Assembly (NCBI RefSeq): GCF_013373795.3
Contig: NZ_CP088022.1
Location: forward strand, 7,626,001 to 7,690,000
Source: Bradyrhizobium quebecense
GTDB taxonomy: Bacteria; Pseudomonadota; Alphaproteobacteria; Rhizobiales; Xanthobacteraceae
Direction of reading: 5' to 3'
Length of the DNA: 64,000 nucleotides
The translations under genes were made by a program, and so were the position numbers. The notes under the pieces were generated by a model that was given only the letters and a program-made list of their open reading frames with translations, ran no database searches and was not told the origin of the DNA. This document shows positions 20,262 to 28,783 of the stretch, piece by piece. Position 1 is the first letter of the stretch. The number at the start of each line of letters is the position of its first letter.

Positions 20262-20957
20262 CTATTGTCCGTGCAGGCGGGCGGTGGCGCGGCGCGCGAA
20301 CACTTCGGCTGCGACCAGCGCGCCAACCGCGAGCACGATCGAGATGATCACGAGCCGCGCTGCGGCCGTGTCGCCGTCTGGCGTCTGGATCAGCGAGTAG
20401 ATCGCCGATGAAATGGTCTGGGTCTCGCCGGGGATGTTGGAGACGAAGGTGATGGTCGCGCCGAACTCGCCGATCGCCTTGGCAAAGCCGAGCACCATGC
20501 CGGCCAGCACGCCCGGCAGCGCGAGCGGCAGTGTCACCGTTGCGAACACCCGCCAGGGCGCGGCGCCGAGCGTCTCGGCGGCCTGTTCGAGGCGGCGGTC
20601 GACCGCCTCGATCGAAAGCCGGATCGGGCGCACCAGAAGCGGAAACGACATCACGCCGCAGGCGAGTGCAGCGCCGGTCCAGCGGAACGCGAACACGATG
20701 CCGAGATGATCGGCCAGCCAGCCGCCGACCAGGCCGCGCTTGCCGAAGGTCAGCAGCAGCAGATAGCCGGTGACGACGGGCGGCAGCACCAGCGGCAGAT
20801 GCACGGCGGCATCGAGCAGCGACTTGCCCCAGAAATCGCGCCGCGCCAGCAGCCAGGCGAGCGCTACCCCGAACGGGGTCGCCACCAGCGTTGCGATGAC
20901 GGCGACCCGCAGCGACAGCAGGATCGCCGTCCATTCGGTCGGCGAGATCTCCAGCAC
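20262..20957 (-). CDS. modB: Molybdate ABC transporter permease ModB
   Basis: The 231-residue inner-membrane permease has five to six hydrophobic helices. The EAA loop that contacts ModC is seen as QAAETLGAAPWRVFATVTLPLALPG followed by AKAIGEFGATITF. It forms the channel for molybdate delivered by ModA. The start is GTG (GTGCTGGAGATC), four bases after the modA stop, so translation is probably coupled. Confidence 0.93.
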   Translation of the reverse strand: MLEISPTEWTAILLSLRVAVIATLVATPFGVALAWLLARRDFWGKSLLDAAVHLPLVLPPVVTGYLLLLTFGKRGLVGGWLADHLGIVFAFRWTGAALACGVMSFPLLVRPIRLSIEAVDRRLEQAAETLGAAPWRVFATVTLPLALPGVLAGMVLGFAKAIGEFGATITFVSNIPGETQTISSAIYSLIQTPDGDTAAARLVIISIVLAVGALVAAEVFARRATARLHGQ

Positions 20958-20961
20958 GTGC

Positions 20962-21747
20962 TTACGTCGTCGGGCTGATCAGGAACTTGAAGCCGTACTT
21001 CTCGAGGATCGTCTTCGCCGCGGAAGAACGCAGGAAGGCGAGATACTCAGCGGTCTCGGGCTTGGCGGTCGTGGTCGCCGCAACCGGGTAGATGATCGCG
21101 GGATGGGTGTCGGCCGGGAAGGTGCCGATGATCTTGACGCCCGGCTCGACCTTGGCGTCGGTCGAATACACGATGCCGAGCACGGCTTCGCCGCGCGCCA
21201 CCAGCGTCAATGCCGCGCGCACGCTCTCGGCCATCGCGAATTTGGGCTCTGCCGCCTGCCAGGCGCCGAGCTTCTCCAGCGCGGCCTTGGCGTATTTGCC
21301 GACCGGCACCGCCTTGACGTCGCCGGTTGCGATCTTGCCGTCGCCGGCGAGCTTGGCGAGATCGAAGCCGGGTCCGATGCTGACATTGCCGATCATGGAA
21401 TCCTTCTGCGCGATCAGCACGATCGAGTTGCCGAGCAGGTTTACCCGGGTCGGCTCATTGATGTTCTTCTGCTTGATCGCATAGTCCATCCAGTCGGTGT
21501 CGGCGGAGACGAACACGTCGGCCGGTGCGCCCTGCTCGATCTGTCTTGCCAATGCCGAGCTCGCGGCATAGCTGGCGTTGATCTTGACGCCGGTCTTGGC
21601 GGTGTAGGCCGCATCGATCTCGTCAAGCGCGTTCTTCATCGAGGCGGCGGCAAAGACGGTGAGCGTCTTGTCTTCGGCGCTCGCGGGCGAATGGATCGCG
21701 CCGAGCAGGATGACGAAGGCAGTGAAAAGTCCGGCAAGTCGTGACAT
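20962..21747 (-). CDS. modA: Molybdate-binding periplasmic protein ModA
   Basis: The 261-residue substrate-binding protein has a signal peptide (LAGLFTAFVILLGAIHSPASA). The mature part shows the ModA pattern TLTVFAAASMKNALDEI, SYAASSALARQIEQGAPADVFVSAD and GIVYSTDA; the serines in these motifs bind the oxyanion. The ATG at 21747 has a GGAG ribosome-binding site and gives a proper signal peptide; the frame is open further upstream, but that is not credible. First gene of modABC. No modE regulator is near. Confidence 0.94.
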   Translation of the reverse strand: MSRLAGLFTAFVILLGAIHSPASAEDKTLTVFAAASMKNALDEIDAAYTAKTGVKINASYAASSALARQIEQGAPADVFVSADTDWMDYAIKQKNINEPTRVNLLGNSIVLIAQKDSMIGNVSIGPGFDLAKLAGDGKIATGDVKAVPVGKYAKAALEKLGAWQAAEPKFAMAESVRAALTLVARGEAVLGIVYSTDAKVEPGVKIIGTFPADTHPAIIYPVAATTTAKPETAEYLAFLRSSAAKTILEKYGFKFLISPTT

Positions 21748-21845
21748 GGAAGCGCTCCGTGCGAGCTCGCGCGCAAACGGGCGCGCGCGAATCAGGCGTT
21801 GGGTGGGTTCTGGGCGCGACGGACGGAAAGCGCTGTTCCGCGGGT

Positions 21846-21871
21846 CCCCGAAGGACTTACGGTCCTCGGGG
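21846..21871 (-). promoter_or_regulatory. Strong hairpin in the presumed modABC leader
   Basis: CCCCGA-GGAC and its mirror GTCC-TCGGGG form a nearly perfect 10-bp stem with one bulged base and a 5-base loop, about 100 bases before the modA start. It could be a leader structure controlling modABC. It does not show the multi-helix layout of the Moco riboswitch. No clear Mo-box was identified nearby. Confidence 0.4.
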
Positions 21872-21938
21872 ATATCGCACTGCAAACATAGCAGGCTGGG
21901 ATTTACGGTAAAGGCGACCGTTTGTCTAACCGGTCGTG

Positions 21939-22448
21939 CTATTCGTCCGACGGCTGGATCGCGATCGACAGCGAGTTCTCTTTTGAGCCGCTGACCTGCA
22001 GCACGAACGGGCTCGCAGTGAGGTCATATTTCATGGTCTTGCGGATGCCGTCGCAATCGGTCGCGCCGCTGAACGCCTTCGGCTTCAGGAAATGCCCGTC
22101 CTGCACCAGGTCGACCCAGGCCCCGGCCGACAGGCTGACGGTGTAGAGCCCGGCCTTCGGTGCGGCCTTGAAGCTGGTGAAGCCGGCGAACGTGCCGTCC
22201 TTCGGTGCGCGCTCCGGCGGGCTCGGCAGTTTGGCCTCGCCGGGCGCGACCAGCGCCAGCGTGATGGCGGTCGGCGGCAGTGCGGCCTGTTCGCTGCCCG
22301 AAGCAAGCTTGGCGCGATCGGGCGCGGTGAGCGCGGCGCGTGCGCGGTCGATCGACCATTTGAACTTGTCGCAGCCGCTCGGCTCTTCCGCCGCGAAGGC
22401 GGGAACTGAGGCAAGCAGGAGCGATGCGGCGAGGAGCGATTTGCGCAT
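21939..22448 (-). CDS. Secreted protein of unknown function
   Basis: The 169-residue protein has a clear signal peptide (MRKSLLAASLLLASVPAFAAEE, cleavage near 20). The mature part has two cysteines (GCDKFKWSID and TDCDGIRKT) and many beta strands (GLYTVSLSAGAWVDLVQDG). It looks like a small periplasmic beta-sandwich protein. I do not recognise the family. It lies upstream of the mod leader on the same strand, with 191 bases between, so it may have its own promoter. Confidence 0.75.
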   Translation of the reverse strand: MRKSLLAASLLLASVPAFAAEEPSGCDKFKWSIDRARAALTAPDRAKLASGSEQAALPPTAITLALVAPGEAKLPSPPERAPKDGTFAGFTSFKAAPKAGLYTVSLSAGAWVDLVQDGHFLKPKAFSGATDCDGIRKTMKYDLTASPFVLQVSGSKENSLSIAIQPSDE

Positions 22449-22595
22449 GACTGGTCCAATGCAATTGTGACGGATGAAAGAGATCAGCGGCCCCGATCCA
22501 TCGCGCGAACGCGCTTACGGCGCGACGACGCGAGAACATAACGCAGTTCGAGCCGGCCGGAAAAGCCGCCTACGAAGGTGTTATTGCCCTGAATA

Positions 22596-23543
22596 TTATT
22601 GCTTGGCGTCGGCTGCGTTCAGCACCGTCTTGCAGGCCGCCGGCATCTGCGCCAGCGTCATCGGCGGGCGCGGTTTCGGCGGCTTTGGTGGAGGCTTCGG
22701 ATGCAGCACCGAGTCCTTGAACCAGAAGGCGAGATCGGACGGCTTGCAGCCCTCGCCTTCCCTCTGCGGTTTCTGCCCCTCGCATGCCGGGCTGCCGGAC
22801 GGACACCGCATGCGGATGTGGAAGTGGTAGTCGTGGCCCCACCACGGCCGGATCTTTGACAACCAGCCGCGGTCGCCCTTGGCCTCGCGGCACAGCGCTT
22901 TCTTGATCGCCGGGTTGACGAAGATGCGCTGCACGGCAGGCTCGCGCGCCGCGTCGCGGAGGACCAGCACATGGGCCGGCGTGAACACGCGCGGATCGAT
23001 ATCGAGCCGGTCGTCGCGCACCATCATCACCGCCGACATCTCCTCGCGGTCCTCGCGCGACAATTTGCGATCGGGCATCGGCGTCAGCCAGATATCGGCG
23101 TCGAGCCCGATCTGGTGGCTGGTATGACCGGAGAGCGCGGGACCGCCGCGCGGCTGGCCGATATCGCCGACCAGGATGCCGGGCCAGCCGGCGTCCTTGT
23201 GCGCGTGAGCCGCCAGCCGCTTCAAGAGCGCGATCATGTCGGGATGACCCCAATAGCGGTTGCGCGACAGGCGCATCACCTGCCAGGTGTCGCCGTTGAG
23301 CGGCATCTGCGCGGCGCCGGCGAGACAGCCCTTGGTGTAGCCACCGATCGATTGGGTCGGCAGCGCCGCCGGCAACACCTTGCGCGCGAACAGCTGCTTC
23401 GCCCCGATCTTTGGATCGTCGGGGTTAGCGAGCGGCGGCAATGGCTGCGGATTGAGCGAGCCCTTGTCCTGCGCACGCGCGGAGATGGTGCAGGCGAGGA
23501 GGGCGGAGATCAGGAGCGGGATCAGACGCAGGCGGGGTGTCAT
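22596..23543 (-). CDS. mepA: Penicillin-insensitive murein endopeptidase MepA
   Basis: The 315-residue periplasmic LAS-family metallopeptidase cleaves D-Ala-mDAP cross-links in peptidoglycan. A signal peptide (LRLIPLLISALLACTISARA) precedes the catalytic domain. Zinc ligands are in SGHTSHQIGLDADIWL and GHDYHFHIRM; the six conserved cysteines are largely present. ATG 23543 is chosen; a GTG three codons upstream is possible. A proline-rich tail (PKPPPKPPKPRPP) precedes the last 25 residues. Confidence 0.93.
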   Translation of the reverse strand: MTPRLRLIPLLISALLACTISARAQDKGSLNPQPLPPLANPDDPKIGAKQLFARKVLPAALPTQSIGGYTKGCLAGAAQMPLNGDTWQVMRLSRNRYWGHPDMIALLKRLAAHAHKDAGWPGILVGDIGQPRGGPALSGHTSHQIGLDADIWLTPMPDRKLSREDREEMSAVMMVRDDRLDIDPRVFTPAHVLVLRDAAREPAVQRIFVNPAIKKALCREAKGDRGWLSKIRPWWGHDYHFHIRMRCPSGSPACEGQKPQREGEGCKPSDLAFWFKDSVLHPKPPPKPPKPRPPMTLAQMPAACKTVLNAADAKQ

Positions 23544-23735
23544 TCGGATCACTCTGTCTGCGCAAGGCTAACATGGATTCGAGGCAGGCCAACCGCGCTT
23601 TCATCCCATTTGCTTGATCGCCCACAAGGCGGATCAAGATGACCTGCGGCTTCCCGGCTCGCATGTGAGCTACGCCACTTTACAACCGCGCAGCTCGCGA
23701 CATCATGCGCGCATAATTTCAGGGCAGGCGTTATT

Positions 23736-23963
23736 GTGACGAGCGTATGTTGCGTACGGCTGGTATGTGCCGCCGTGATTGCCGCGTCGACATTGGCACT
23801 CTCTCCGGCGCAAGCCGACATCGTCGTTCATATCGACAAATCATCGCAGCGCATGGCGGTCAGCGTCGACGGCGCGACGCGCTATAACTGGCCGGTGTTG
23901 ACCGGACGCCGCGGCTACGGCACGCGGATCGAGATCACCAACTGGCGTCGCAGCACGGCGTGA
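23736..23963 (+). pseudogene. Truncated L,D-transpeptidase (YkuD) gene
   Basis: The 75-residue frame begins with a signal peptide (VCAAVIAASTLALSPAQA) and then VVHIDKSSQRMAVSVDG and YNWPVLTGRRGYGT. This is the N-terminus of an L,D-transpeptidase catalytic domain. In intact genes GYGT is followed by PSG and then the His and SHGC catalytic motifs. Here it runs into unrelated sequence (RIEITNWRRSTA) and stops. No continuation was found in the next 300 bases. The break falls just after codon 62, which suggests a deletion. It probably gives no active enzyme. Confidence 0.7.
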
Positions 23964-24262
23964 ATCCGGTCGTGCCTTTACCTCGTGATAACCCTGTCAC
24001 ACGCTGGCAAACATTGATGCGCTTGCCGCGTTTTCGGTGCATTCCCTGTGCAGGCGGACGTTGGTTTACCCTTCCTTCACCACGCTCCGGCGCTTCCACG
24101 CCGCAAATCTGCGCTGTTCGCCGCGTGCGCACCGCGAGCTACTCGCGTTCGGCGTGAGCTCGCCTCCAAAGCGGGCAGATACGGCTTTCTCAGGCAGCGC
24201 AGCTATTCGCCGAGAGATACTAATTTTTCAGACACTTATCGCAGACATGTCGCCGAACTGGA
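23964..24262. other. Gap after the truncated transpeptidase
   Basis: About 300 bases between the truncated YkuD gene and the EAL-domain gene. No recognisable gene or repeat was seen. The last 90 bases are less GC-rich (GATACTAATTTTTCAGACAC) and may hold the promoter of the downstream gene, but no confident -35/-10 pair was found. Confidence 0.4.
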
Positions 24263-26479
24263 ATGCGCGTGGGGCGTGCGATACCGATGATGCGGCCGAA
24301 AAAGACCAAGAAGCCGAAGCAGGCCAAACTGTCCGGTCCTCGGGGCCGCCGGGTGAGGCCGATGCCGAAGATGTCCGGCAGTTCGCGCCGTACCGCCGTC
24401 GAGATCGGCGAACTGGTGCGCCAGCGCGCGCAGGCCGATGCCGCGATCGCCGAGGCCCGCAAGTCCAATGCGCGGCTGCGTGAGGCGATCGACATCCTGC
24501 CGCAAGGCATCGTGTTCCTGGACCCCGAAGGCCGCTACACCCTCTGGAACAAGAAATACTCGGAAATCTACAAGCGCAGTTCCGACCTGTTCGAGCAGGG
24601 GGCGCGCCTGGAAGACACCATCAGGGTAGGCGTCGCGCGCGGCGACTATCCCGAGGCTGCCGGGCGCGAGGAAGAGTGGATCGCCGAGCGGCTCGAGAGG
24701 ATGTACCGGCCGGGCGAGCGCCACGAGCAGGTGCTGGCCGATGGCCGCGTGGTGCTGATCGAGGAGCGGCTGACCTCGGATGGCGGCATCGTCGGCCTGC
24801 GCGTCGACATCACGGAACTGAAGCAGCGCGAGGCGTCATTCCGCCTGCTGTTCGACGGCAATCCGGTGCCGATGATCCTGTGCGCGCTCGACGGCGAGAA
24901 GATCCTCGCGGTCAACGACGCCGCGATCGCGCACTATGGTTATGTTCGTGCCGAATTCGAGAAGATGACGATCAAGAGCCTGCAGGCGTTCGATGCCGAA
25001 CTGCCCTGGGCCGCAGGCCGCAGCAGCGACGAGCAGGCGGCGCGGACCTGGAAGCATGTGCGCGCGGACGGCACGCTGATCGACCTTGCGATCTATTCGC
25101 GTCAGCTGATGCATGGCGACCAGCCGGCGATGCTGCTCGCGCTGATGGACATCACCGAGCGCAAGCGCGCCGAGGCGCGGCTGGCCTTCATGGCCCAGCA
25201 CGACAGCCTCACCGGCCTGCCGAACCGCAATCTGCTGCGCCAGCAGATGGAGGATATGCTGCAGCACACCCGCCGCTCGACCGACAAGGTCGCGGTGCTG
25301 ATGCTCGGGCTCGACAATTTCAAGGCGGTCAACGACACGCTCGGCCATGGCATCGGCGACAAGCTGTTGCGCGGGGTCGCCAAGCGGCTGCGCTCGACGC
25401 TGCGCGAGGAAGACGCGCTGGCCCGGCTCAACTCCGATGAGTTCACCATCGTGCAGGGCGGCGTGATGCGGCCCGAGGACGCGGTGCTGCTGGCCCGGCG
25501 GATCCTGGATGCGATCGGCGAGCCCTATCTGCTCGATGGCCATTCGGTGGTGGTCGGCGCCAGCATCGGGATCGCGATGTCGCCCGGCGACGGCGAAGAT
25601 TCCGAGAAGCTCCTGAAGAGCGCCGACATGGCGCTGTCGCGCGCCAAGAGCGAATTCCGCGGCACCTTCTCCTTCTTCGAGGCCGAGATGGATGCGCGCG
25701 CGCAGAGCCGCCGCAAGATCGAGATCGATCTGCGCGGCGCGATCCAGAATGAGGGCCTGCGGCCCCATTACCAGCCGCTGGTCGATCTCACCAGCGGACG
25801 CATCACCGGCTTCGAGGCCCTGGTGCGCTGGCCGCATCCGGAGCGCGGCATGATCTCGCCCGGCGAGTTCATCCCGGTGGCCGAGGAGACCGGCCTGATC
25901 AATCCGCTGGGCGCGCTGATGCTGCGTCGCGCCTGCATGGACGCGGCGCAATGGCCCGACGACGTCCGCGTCGCGGTCAATCTGTCGCCGCTGCAATTCC
26001 GCACCGGCAACCTGCTGGCGCTGGTCACCGACGCGCTGCGGCAATCCGGCCTGCCGGCGCGCCGGCTCGAGCTCGAGATCACCGAGACGCTGCTGCTTGA
26101 GAAGAGCAGCCAGGTGCTGGCAACGCTGCATGCGCTGCGCGCGCTCGGGGTGCGGATGTCGATGGACGATTTCGGCACCGGCTATTCGAGCCTGAGCTAT
26201 CTGCGCAGCTTTCCGTTCGACAAGATCAAGATCGACCAGTCGTTCGTGCGCGACCTCGGCGCGAACCCGGACGCGCAGGCGATCGTGCGTTCGATCGTCA
26301 GCCTCGGCGTAGGGCTCGGCGTCACCATCACCGCGGAGGGCGTCGAGACCGAGGCGGAGCTGAGCTGCCTGCGCGCCGAGGGCTGCCACGAGGGCCAGGG
26401 CTTCCTGTTCAGCCGCGCGCGGCCGAACACCGAGGTCATCAGCCTGCTGAAGGCGCAGCGCGTCGCCACGGCGGCGTAG
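24263..26479 (+). CDS. PAS-GGDEF-EAL protein, probable c-di-GMP phosphodiesterase with degenerate GGDEF
   Basis: The 738-residue protein has a basic N-terminus, two PAS-like domains (about 70-185 and 190-305), a GGDEF domain (about 310-470) and an EAL domain (about 480-735). The GGDEF active-site motif reads NSDEF (390-394), so both glycines needed for cyclase activity are lost. The EAL domain keeps FEALVRW (E518), MDDFGTGYSS, KIDQSFV and AEGVET, the usual catalytic set. The likely role is to break down cyclic di-GMP, with PAS domains sensing a signal and the GGDEF domain perhaps binding GTP. There is no membrane helix. ATG at 24287 is an alternative start. Confidence 0.9.
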   Translation: MRVGRAIPMMRPKKTKKPKQAKLSGPRGRRVRPMPKMSGSSRRTAVEIGELVRQRAQADAAIAEARKSNARLREAIDILPQGIVFLDPEGRYTLWNKKYSEIYKRSSDLFEQGARLEDTIRVGVARGDYPEAAGREEEWIAERLERMYRPGERHEQVLADGRVVLIEERLTSDGGIVGLRVDITELKQREASFRLLFDGNPVPMILCALDGEKILAVNDAAIAHYGYVRAEFEKMTIKSLQAFDAELPWAAGRSSDEQAARTWKHVRADGTLIDLAIYSRQLMHGDQPAMLLALMDITERKRAEARLAFMAQHDSLTGLPNRNLLRQQMEDMLQHTRRSTDKVAVLMLGLDNFKAVNDTLGHGIGDKLLRGVAKRLRSTLREEDALARLNSDEFTIVQGGVMRPEDAVLLARRILDAIGEPYLLDGHSVVVGASIGIAMSPGDGEDSEKLLKSADMALSRAKSEFRGTFSFFEAEMDARAQSRRKIEIDLRGAIQNEGLRPHYQPLVDLTSGRITGFEALVRWPHPERGMISPGEFIPVAEETGLINPLGALMLRRACMDAAQWPDDVRVAVNLSPLQFRTGNLLALVTDALRQSGLPARRLELEITETLLLEKSSQVLATLHALRALGVRMSMDDFGTGYSSLSYLRSFPFDKIKIDQSFVRDLGANPDAQAIVRSIVSLGVGLGVTITAEGVETEAELSCLRAEGCHEGQGFLFSRARPNTEVISLLKAQRVATAA

Positions 26480-26497
26480 CGAAGCCGCCTCCACCGC

Positions 26498-26562
26498 GTC
26501 ATCGCGAGCCACCCGGTCGGCGCCGAGCGCCGCCGGATGACAGGCTCCGCGAAGCAATCCAT
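26498..26562. repeat. Repeat B, divergent copy
   Basis: GTCATCGCGAGCCACCCGG and then GATGACAGGCTCCGCGAAGCAATCCAT. It shares the GAAGCAATCCAT end with the copies at 28742, 43226 and 53005. It follows the EAL gene and marks the left edge of a less GC-rich patch. Confidence 0.55.
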
Positions 26563-26692
26563 CCAGGGCGTGTACTCACAAAGCCGGTACGCGCGTGCGC
26601 GAGAATAGCGAGGTCCTGGTTGCCCTCAAAAGCAGACATCGACGATGCCTAAGTGAATGGCCGCAAAGGGCCAAAAGGCGACATCACCTGCC

Positions 26693-27109
26693 TCATTCCT
26701 CTGACGAGACACGTGTGAATAGCAACCTAATTAGAGCAACAACGACATACACAACAAAGCAAACAATCGTCGCCATTCCGAACAGGACGAGCACAAAAAG
26801 GGGGTTGTCCCCCTTCCCGATCCTGTCGGCGCCCTCTACTACATCGTACGCTACGAACAGTAATCGGATCGAAATAAGGAAATAGAAAGATAGGAAAAAG
26901 CACGAGAATGGCTCACTCCGAACGGCAAACATCACCATGGCCGGGAATAAGCAAAGGAACGGGTCAGCAGCCAAGACATGCCCGAAGTGCTTGTTCTCAA
27001 TAATGGCTACCTCCACCAAGACCACTAGTGCCACTGCCAACGCACCCACGTTCGCAACAAGCGTTACGCGTGATCCGGTCAAGTCGATAGACGAACCATT
27101 CCCTGGCAT
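26693..27109 (-). CDS. Small membrane protein of unknown function
   Basis: About 138 residues from ATG 27109, which has a GTGAGG ribosome-binding site; ATG 27139 and TTG 27157 are alternatives. It has four hydrophobic helices (LVANVGALAVALVVLVEVAII, FLCLFPAMVMFAV, CFFLSFYFLISIRLLFVAY and FVLVLFGMATIVCFVVYVVVALI). Codon use is less GC-rich than in the surrounding genes. No family recognised. It heads away from the next gene's start and may belong to recently acquired DNA. Confidence 0.6.
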   Translation of the reverse strand: MPGNGSSIDLTGSRVTLVANVGALAVALVVLVEVAIIENKHFGHVLAADPFLCLFPAMVMFAVRSEPFSCFFLSFYFLISIRLLFVAYDVVEGADRIGKGDNPLFVLVLFGMATIVCFVVYVVVALIRLLFTRVSSEE

Positions 27110-27198
27110 AGCTGCTGCCTCACCCACAACTCCGGACATGCCGCTGCGCCGCGACAATTGTCGCTATGGGCCACAAGTAGTCGTCACTAGATTTTGCA

Positions 27199-27975
27199 TC
27201 ACTGCGGCTTAACGAAAACGCTGTAGCGGAAATTCGGGGGGTGAGGATCGACCCATTCATATCCCGGCGGTGGAGGCGGAAAAATCAGATCGTCAAGCTT
27301 GGGCAATTTGTTTTGCTTCAACCACGGCAAGTGAACCTCGATTGAGTGAGTGACAGGATCGTCGGTAACCTCAACCGTCGCTGTTTTGAGCTTAACACCT
27401 GAACCAAAAGCACCAGCTAAATTCGACGGGTCAACCACGGATATGCTTGTCGGGTTGTTTGGATCACTAAATCCTACGAGAACCGGAAGCTGTTTGAGAG
27501 AAACATCCGCCTTCGGCTTCAGTCGCTTTACTTCATCAAGATGGACCATGTACCTCTCGGCGGCTGATAATCGGTCGGGTGGGTTGCTGATGTAAGTGAC
27601 CAGTCCCAAAAATGGATCCACTGCGTAGCCGCCGCCTCCACCCCAGCCGCGCGAGCGTATCCAACCAGGGGCAACCAGTGTCGCAACGAGCAGTCCTCGT
27701 TGTCCCAGATCGACAACAACACCTTCGCCGCTCAAAAACGATCCTATGTCCCATCCTCCAGAACCATACCTCAACTGAAAGGGACCAAAAGTTATAGTCT
27801 GCTCAGTCACGCTTGAGCCCGTTCGGACCCCTTCCGGCGTTTCCACCGTGAGCGTTAGTCGTAAGCGTAAGGAGCGGTCGTGGACGAAGAAGCCGGTCTT
27901 GATTTGCCAGCCCAACACCAACAAGGCGACAACCGTCAGCAAGATAGTAAGAGCGCGCTTGGTTCGTGGGCTCAT
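27199..27975 (-). CDS. Membrane-anchored protein of unknown function
   Basis: The 258-residue protein has one N-terminal hydrophobic helix (ALTILLTVVALLVLGW), so most of it probably lies in the periplasm. A glycine-rich GWIRSRGWGGGGGYAVDP segment, a charged DEVKRLKPKAD helix and a proline-rich FPPPPPGYEWVDPHPP tail can be seen. No catalytic motif or known domain was recognised. Codon use is less GC-biased than in neighbours. It lies just upstream, in transcription order, of the four-helix protein gene at 26693-27109. Confidence 0.65.
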   Translation of the reverse strand: MSPRTKRALTILLTVVALLVLGWQIKTGFFVHDRSLRLRLTLTVETPEGVRTGSSVTEQTITFGPFQLRYGSGGWDIGSFLSGEGVVVDLGQRGLLVATLVAPGWIRSRGWGGGGGYAVDPFLGLVTYISNPPDRLSAAERYMVHLDEVKRLKPKADVSLKQLPVLVGFSDPNNPTSISVVDPSNLAGAFGSGVKLKTATVEVTDDPVTHSIEVHLPWLKQNKLPKLDDLIFPPPPPGYEWVDPHPPNFRYSVFVKPQ

Positions 27976-28279
27976 CGACGGAACTCGTTAAACCGTCTTT
28001 AGGTTGCATGAAACAGCCGAAGCAACTCTTAACGCAGAGGGATAAACTTCGAATAATGGCGGGGTTCGGTTTCCGCTTTGGGTCAATCGCGTCGTCTTTA
28101 CAGCCGGCCAGCTACTTCCGGTCGACCCTCAACTTCGGACATGTCGCTGCAGTGCGTCAACGGACGCGATGGGCCACCAGCGACATCCGCAGTTTGATTT
28201 GATAAGATGCAACCAAACCAAGGTGGTGCTCAACTGACATTTTCCCTTGGCTTGATAGCGAGAGACGCCAACGGAGACG
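27976..28279. other. Divergent gap in the less GC-rich patch
   Basis: About 300 bases between the divergent genes at 27975 and 28280. No gene or repeat recognised. It probably carries promoters for both sides, but none could be assigned with confidence. Confidence 0.4.
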
Positions 28280-28618
28280 ATGGAATTGGACCCGGCACCC
28301 GCGGCTCGTCAGCTATACTTAGGCTTCTTGGTGGTCACTACGCTGCTCGCGAGCGTCTGCGCATTTGTTTGGTTTGTGTCCCCACTAGGCCTTGGCTTTC
28401 AGGCTGGGCCGACTGATCCGACGACTAGGAAAATTGCCTTCACAGCCTTCGCCGTCTCATATTTTGGTGGAATTCCTGCGCTCGTTATAGGGCAGGTTGC
28501 TTCCCCGATCTTCTGGTTCTACCGGCGCACACGAGGTGCGTACTTGGCTCCGCTAATTAGTATCGGTTCGTTCTTGCTCTGCGCCGGGACGTTTTGGTTC
28601 GTCTTTTTCAAGTTGTAG
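28280..28618 (+). CDS. Small membrane protein of unknown function
   Basis: The 112-residue protein has three hydrophobic helices (LYLGFLVVTTLLASVCAFVWFV, FTAFAVSYFGGIPALVIGQV and LISIGSFLLCAGTFWFVFF). A GGAGACG ribosome-binding site precedes the ATG at good spacing. It resembles small inner-membrane proteins of unknown role. It is the third membrane-protein gene in the less GC-rich patch. Confidence 0.65.
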   Translation: MELDPAPAARQLYLGFLVVTTLLASVCAFVWFVSPLGLGFQAGPTDPTTRKIAFTAFAVSYFGGIPALVIGQVASPIFWFYRRTRGAYLAPLISIGSFLLCAGTFWFVFFKL

Positions 28619-28741
28619 CGTCTTTCGTCAGCTTCGGGGTCACAAGGCGACACCCCCGCGGTCTACGCCGCGTGTCCGCTTACCTCTCGAAAGCGGACAT
28701 CCCGGAATGATAAATACGCGCCCTAGCCTCACGCGCGGCTA

Positions 28742-28778
28742 GATGGATTGCTTCGTCGCTTCGCTCCTCGCAATGACG
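28742..28778. repeat. Repeat B half-copy
   Basis: ATGGATTGCTTCGTCGCTT then CGCTCCTCGCAATGAC, the right half of repeat family B. It closes the less GC-rich patch on its right side, while a divergent copy (26498-26562) closes it on the left. Confidence 0.6.
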
Positions 28779-28783
28779 TGGAG

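Noticed and set aside
21840..21940. Moco riboswitch upstream of modABC
   Set aside because: Only one hairpin is visible; the multi-stem core of the Moco motif is missing.
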